Source of the DNA: Lactarius indigo
Lineage: Eukaryota; Basidiomycota; Agaricomycetes; Russulales; Russulaceae
Length of the DNA stretch: 64,000 bases
Assembly (NCBI GenBank): GCA_025766275.1
Contig: JAFKAC010000003.1
Coordinates: forward strand, 1,426,001 to 1,490,000
Direction: 5' to 3'
The notes beneath the pieces were generated by a model. It made no database searches. It had not been told where the DNA came from and was given only the letters and a program-made list of their open reading frames with translations. Of this stretch, positions 60,204 through 64,000 are shown piece by piece. The stretch's first letter is position 1. Every line of letters starts with the position of its first letter. A program made the translations under genes and the position numbers.

Positions 60204-61081
60204 CTAGTCGTGAGGAGTGACTCCAGCACCCCCATCCGAGTCCGAGTCAACGCAGGCGTCTACCGCGTCCATATTCGCAACCCCGCTCCCATCTCCCTCG
60301 CCAAGATGTTCTTTATAAAGCTTCCAGAGCTTGCTGACCTTACGACCCGTCACGATCTTGAAAATGGACTCGTCATACGGCGCGTCCTTCATCAACTCGT
60401 TAATTTCCTGTACCGTGCCTTCTCCATAACGCTCAGTTAACCACTGCAAAAAATATGCAGTGACATGATAGCCCGCATCCCATCTACTCCCACCACGACG
60501 CCAGTGTGGGGGTACCAAACCGGAACGAAGACGGACCCAATCTGATGTGGTGTGCATTCTGAGAAGAAAAGCCCCACGCTCAGAAATGGGACGGATAAGA
60601 AGCACCTGCTATTCCTTCGATAAGACCGCTCGGGCAGGTATCCTGGCCGTTGTACTGGTAGCAGTGGACGACCTCGTGAACAAGAACTCCGCGGATCTCG
60701 TCTGCGCAACGGTCCGCACAATTCACTATATGCTGACATGCAAAGTGGATCTCCTTTGCCGTTTCCGAGCCAGTCGTGTAGGCCACGCCTTCCATGGGTC
60801 GAAGGACAAGTAGTACGGTCTGCATGCTGCAATCGGTGTTGGAAACCTACTATGGTGCCAGCAATGCCTACAGCCACTCACGCCCTTGGTGCCTTGTCCG
60901 TTGTTACATATAGCCATTGGAGTACTGTGATTATGGAATCGCGCATGATTTGGATTGGGTCCACATTGTCAAAGAAGAGCTTGACTCCTGGATGTGACAG
61001 GTCATCTATTCGCAGGCTCACCGTTGGGATGGGCCAGTCCGGACGTGGAGGTGCGGGAGGAAGAGATAACGTTGGAGCCAT
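60204..61081 (-). CDS. Basic secretory protein-type metallopeptidase
   Basis: Peptidase family found in plants and fungi (BSP, PF04450). The start at 61081 reads MAPTLSLPPAPPRPDWPIPT. VKLFFDNVDPIQIMRDSIIT follows, with LVLRPMEGVAYTTGSETAKE and HFACQHIV. The zinc motif is HExxH in VLVHEVVHCYQYNG. Then come LIEGIAGASYPSHF, WDAGYHVTAYFLQWLTERYG and DESIFKIVTGRKVSKLWKLY. The C-terminus is acidic and ends GGAGVTPHD. No N-terminal signal peptide is visible with this start, so export by the classical route is not supported. The ends of individual exons between 60600 and 60880 are approximate. Confidence 0.82.
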
Positions 61082-62105
61082 GTGTGTAGTCTGGGGTATG
61101 GCGACGCTGCCATGAGTCGATTTACATAATGTGGAGCGGTGTTGTCCACGTGATGGTATACCATCACCATCACCAAACCCATCCTTTCCCACAAAATACA
61201 AGACCACCAATCGGAGTATCGTAGGTGGAAAGAAGCCTACTGGTTACAGACGTCGCCTCTGCGCTGTACAGCTGCCTCCTCCGACAAGAGGAAGATCCTC
61301 GAGCTATATCGGGCTCCAGAGTAGGCACGGTACCATCCGTCTGCACACACATGGCCTGCTTTCTAGATCTGACGCTCCTCCGTTGACCATCCCCGAAATT
61401 CTTCCATCCGGGGTATATGCAGGATACGCACCGGCCATCAGTAGTGTCAAAATGACGCCACTATTTTCCCTGGTACACGAAAAGATGGCGCAAACCGTGA
61501 GAAAATGCATGCGTGGCGTTCCAGTTCTTTCCGCCTGATGGGCAGCAGCGCAAATGAACCCATACAATAATGGAGAAAACCAAAAATGAGGCCAAATCGG
61601 AAAAGGAGGCAAGGTGTGATACTGCTGCCATCATCGATGGCTTGGAAGGACTTTAGGTTGTGGTCTTTGAAGCAGACTTTTGCAGTAGCTCATAGTCAAA
61701 GGGGGTGATGAAGCAATAGAAAGTCACGAACGGATGAGGGAATGCGTCCAGGAATGCGCCAGCGATGACTGAAAACTAGGGCAAGAACGTATCAAGCACA
61801 ATCCCTAATCGGTCTGATACCCACCCGCTGTCGAGGCTGGCGATGACCTAGATACTGTAAAGCCTGATTATGACTTGCAGTATTGCGTACTCTGGTCATA
61901 ATAAATTCCGTAGGCCCCGGATCATGATCTAAGGATCACTAACCCCCATGCCAACGCTGTGCATACCTGGGGGGAATAAAAAAGAATACAAAGCATATCT
62001 ATACAAATACAATAATCGCGTCCCTGCGCATATTAGCGCGGTATGTGAACATCAGGGCTATCGTGACGCACAGTGAGGAAATGAAGAACGCAGTCCGGCC
62101 ACGGA
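61082..62105. other. Intergenic region of about 1 kb
   Basis: Between the BSP-type gene start and the bHLH gene end. Two overlapping open frames (plus 61131-61538; minus 61304-61612) exist, but neither resembles a known family and both may be chance. It is AT-rich around 61860-62030. Confidence 0.35.
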
Positions 62106-62783
62106 TCAGCCAGCACGCATCCCTGCAGCTGATTCAACCCGTCTAACTTCTTCCATCAACGCGTCAATCCCCTCTTCTAACCAGTGGCAGTATTCAACTG
62201 CACGGAAAAGCACACCGCTTTTGCCCTTAGTCCGACCTTTCCCCCTACCGCCGCTTCCTTTCGGCCGACCCCTAGTGGGCATGCCAGTCCCGGGTGGCGC
62301 ACCTTTAGGCGCAAGGAGTGTGGTCAGTTGTGCGTAGCCTTCTCGGATGGCGTTTCGTCGTTTCTGCTCCGACATTATGTGATTGAGACGTTTCTGAGGA
62401 CTTGAAAGGATCGGCTTGTTGCGAGAAGCCGCGAGACCTGGCGCTGGAGGTGTGAGGGGCTGTGGGGGTATGTGTTGGTGCGGTGGCTGCTGGCTGGGAG
62501 GTTGTAGTGGGGGAAGTTGGGTAGACGGAGAGGGTTCGTAATGGAAAGCGGAGGGTTCCTGTTGGTGATCTGAAGGAATAGGGGATGCGTCGAACTCCCA
62601 ATTGAAGTTGTCGAGGAAACCGAGGAGGTCAGTTGTCTCTGAGTCGGAGAAGAGACCGGCTGAAGGGGGCAACGGTGGGGGAGGTGGGAACAGGCCATGA
62701 AGAGAAGGGTCGAAAGAGAATTCAAAATCTGTGAAGGGTACTGGAGGTTGAGGTTGTTGATTTGGATTTGGGTTCGAGGCCAT
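62106..62783 (-). CDS. bHLH transcription factor
   Basis: Sequence-specific regulator. Single-exon reading from 62783 (MASNPNPNQQPQPPVPFTDF). The first 130 residues are Pro/Gln/Ser-rich with an aromatic-acidic stretch (FLDNFNWEFDAS) that could activate transcription. The basic region and helix 1 are KRLNHIMSEQKRRNAIREGY with AQLTTLLAP. A loop of Gly/Pro/Arg/Lys residues (GRPKGSGGRGKGRTKGK) follows, then helix 2, SGVLFRAVEYCHWLEEGIDA. The His-Glu-Arg residues of the basic region predict E-box binding. It is divergent from the Zn2Cys6 gene; partner and targets are unknown. Confidence 0.88.
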   Translation of the reverse strand: MASNPNPNQQPQPPVPFTDFEFSFDPSLHGLFPPPPPLPPSAGLFSDSETTDLLGFLDNFNWEFDASPIPSDHQQEPSAFHYEPSPSTQLPPLQPPSQQPPHQHIPPQPLTPPAPGLAASRNKPILSSPQKRLNHIMSEQKRRNAIREGYAQLTTLLAPKGAPPGTGMPTRGRPKGSGGRGKGRTKGKSGVLFRAVEYCHWLEEGIDALMEEVRRVESAAGMRAG

Positions 62784-62978
62784 GTTACAGTGGTGTCCCT
62801 GCACTGTCACTGGCACTGGCACCGGTCAGGGATGTTCTGTGCCGGGTAGCGGGGATAATCACGGCCGGCTCCGGGAACTGACCGGAACCTGACCGAAACC
62901 GGAACCAAACATCGATACATAAAGCGGCTCACGGCCTTACAGGACCTCTTCCACGCCCGGCCCCTCCGCCAACCCGCC
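62784..62978. promoter_or_regulatory. Shared promoter with short repeated motifs
   Basis: This 195-base gap separates the start codons of the bHLH and Zn2Cys6 genes. It holds CACTGTCACTGGCACTGG-like repeats (62802-62819) and a run of CTGACCGGAACC / CTGACCGAAACC / CCGGAACC units around 62878-62908. The repeats suggest binding sites for one or both regulators; this is inference. Confidence 0.45.
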
Positions 62979-63801
62979 ATGTCCGACTCCGCGCCCACCC
63001 CGGCCCAAGATACGGCCACGCCGTCGATCGACACCCAACAACTCCAGCAACCTCCACCGCAGTCCCTCGTACAAGACCCACAACTCCATGCTCAGCTTCA
63101 CCAAAACCCCCAGGGGACAATCCCAGACCCCCCTCGGAAGCGTATGTCCTATCCCCTCACCAACCTTCTGCTTCAGTCGCCTCAACTAAATTTTTCTTTT
63201 CTCTTCTTCGAACACCAGCAAAAGCCCCAGCCGTAAGGCGTGCGTGTACTTCTTGTCATTCCGGGAAGACTCGTTGCAGCGAGATACTCCCGTGCCAGGT
63301 ATATAGCAATATCTGCATTCCACGTGTGTCCAAAGGTTCTTACTTCACCGTGCTCAGAGTTGCCTGAAGCGTGGACTCGGTGCCACCTGTGCTTATCCGG
63401 ATCCGGAGGCCCCCGTTGAGCATTCACAGCAGCAAACCCCTGGTTCGTCTTCACTGATTTCCTTCGTGCCCATGTCGGCTGAGGCAACGTGCGTAGCCCC
63501 TGGTATTCCTCCATTTTCGGCTGCGCCGATTCCTTATATGCAACCCCCCAGTCTCACCCACCAACAATACTACGAGTACAACGGCTCGTTCACAGGGGCG
63601 TCAACTTCGACATTTCGCCCTAATAAGCGTCCACGGCCGCTTACCGAGGAAGAGGCAGCTGCCATCACACGGAACTTCAGCCGCGGGGATTTTTATATCG
63701 GCACCTCTGCGCCCATCCGGATCGACCCACGCCTGCCAGTACGTCTCACCTTAGGGGAAGGGGACCACGTACATTTTACCATTGGAGAAACGCTTGTGTG
63801 A
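62979..63801 (+). CDS. Zn2Cys6 transcription factor (short form)
   Basis: The start at 62979 reads MSDSAPTPAQDTATPSIDT, then a Gln/Pro-rich stretch. An intron from about 63140 leads to KAPAVRRACTSCHSGKTRCS, and a second intron within the cluster leads to SCLKRGLGATCAYPD. Together six cysteines form the C6 cluster (CTSCHSGKTRC, PCQSC, ATC). The rest is Tyr/Ser/Pro-rich (YEYNGSFTGASTSTFRP) with RPRPLTEEEAAAITRNFSRG and ends HFTIGETLV at 63801. No fungal_trans domain follows, so it is a small member. The splice sites fit without frameshift. Divergent from the bHLH gene. Function unknown. Confidence 0.8.
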
Positions 63802-64000
63802 ATCGCCCTCGAGTCGAGGTTACAACTCTCTTCTACCTGTTGTGTAATTAGCGCTTGCTGTGAGCTTTGGCCCAAACCTATGAAATGAGGGCGACGATCA
63901 TTCTGCATCATGACATGACCATGTGGCCAGCACAGTGGTGGGATGAATCATGTAAATACGAGATGTTGCCCCTCCCCTGTGGGTAAGCAAAGTGTGGGGC
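63802..64000. other. End of window, no gene recognised
   Basis: 3' flank of the short Zn2Cys6 gene. Nothing supported. Confidence 0.3.

Noticed and set aside
61131..61612. Overlapping open frames on both strands between the BSP-type and bHLH genes.
   Set aside because: No family resemblance, no clear introns, and neither is better than the other.
1..64000. Transposons, CRISPR arrays, tRNA or rRNA genes, virus-derived genes.
   Set aside because: No reverse transcriptase, transposase, terminal repeats, regular spacer arrays, cloverleaf or rRNA sequence was recognised by eye.

Overview
The window is nuclear DNA of a basidiomycete fungus, most likely an Agaricomycete. The evidence is dense genes on both strands, many introns of about 40-70 bp with GT-AG borders, intergenic gaps usually below 500 bp, and lineage-typical families: a LaeA-like methyltransferase with a long C-terminal half, a DUF6533-type seven-helix membrane protein, and Zn2Cys6 and homeobox regulators. 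I saw no rRNA, tRNA, CRISPR or transposon. Splice structures were read by eye, so exon borders are inferences.

Layout. 1-5 kb: a broken copy of a homeobox gene start, an aldo/keto reductase of the pyridoxal reductase type, then two paralogous homeobox genes. 5-11 kb: the small-subunit processome WD40 protein UTP17/WDR75 and the methyltransferase. 11-21 kb: an unassigned stretch, the GTPase GNL1, an unknown acidic protein, VTA1 and an arrestin-like adaptor. 20-29 kb: POP3 (RNase P/MRP), dCMP deaminase DCD1, TTI1 (PIKK maturation) and the fused aminodeoxychorismate synthase ABZ1. 29-37 kb: a 2OG-Fe(II) oxygenase, UBC12, 5-hydroxyisourate hydrolase, RRP1 and a TBC-domain protein. 37-47 kb: gamma-tubulin complex component GCP4, inorganic pyrophosphatase, nucleoporin POM152, a membrane-anchored thioredoxin and an F-box protein. 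47-64 kb: a DUF6533 protein, a Zn2Cys6 regulator, the PP2A A subunit TPD3, the CTD phosphatase FCP1, a basic secretory protein-type metalloprotease, and a divergent bHLH / Zn2Cys6 pair.

Most genes are unrelated housekeeping functions, so no operon-like cluster or secondary-metabolite pathway is evident. UTP17, RRP1 and POP3 (probably GNL1 as well) serve ribosome or RNA maturation. Several genes are head-to-head (TTI1/ABZ1, TBC/GCP4, arrestin/POP3, TPD3/FCP1, bHLH/Zn2Cys6), so shared promoters are plausible.

A warning for any reader: at least a dozen well-conserved genes contain what look like single extra bases that break the reading frame. All the lesions I could place are +1 insertions. 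This pattern suggests uncorrected sequencing errors rather than gene decay, and I have annotated the genes through them.
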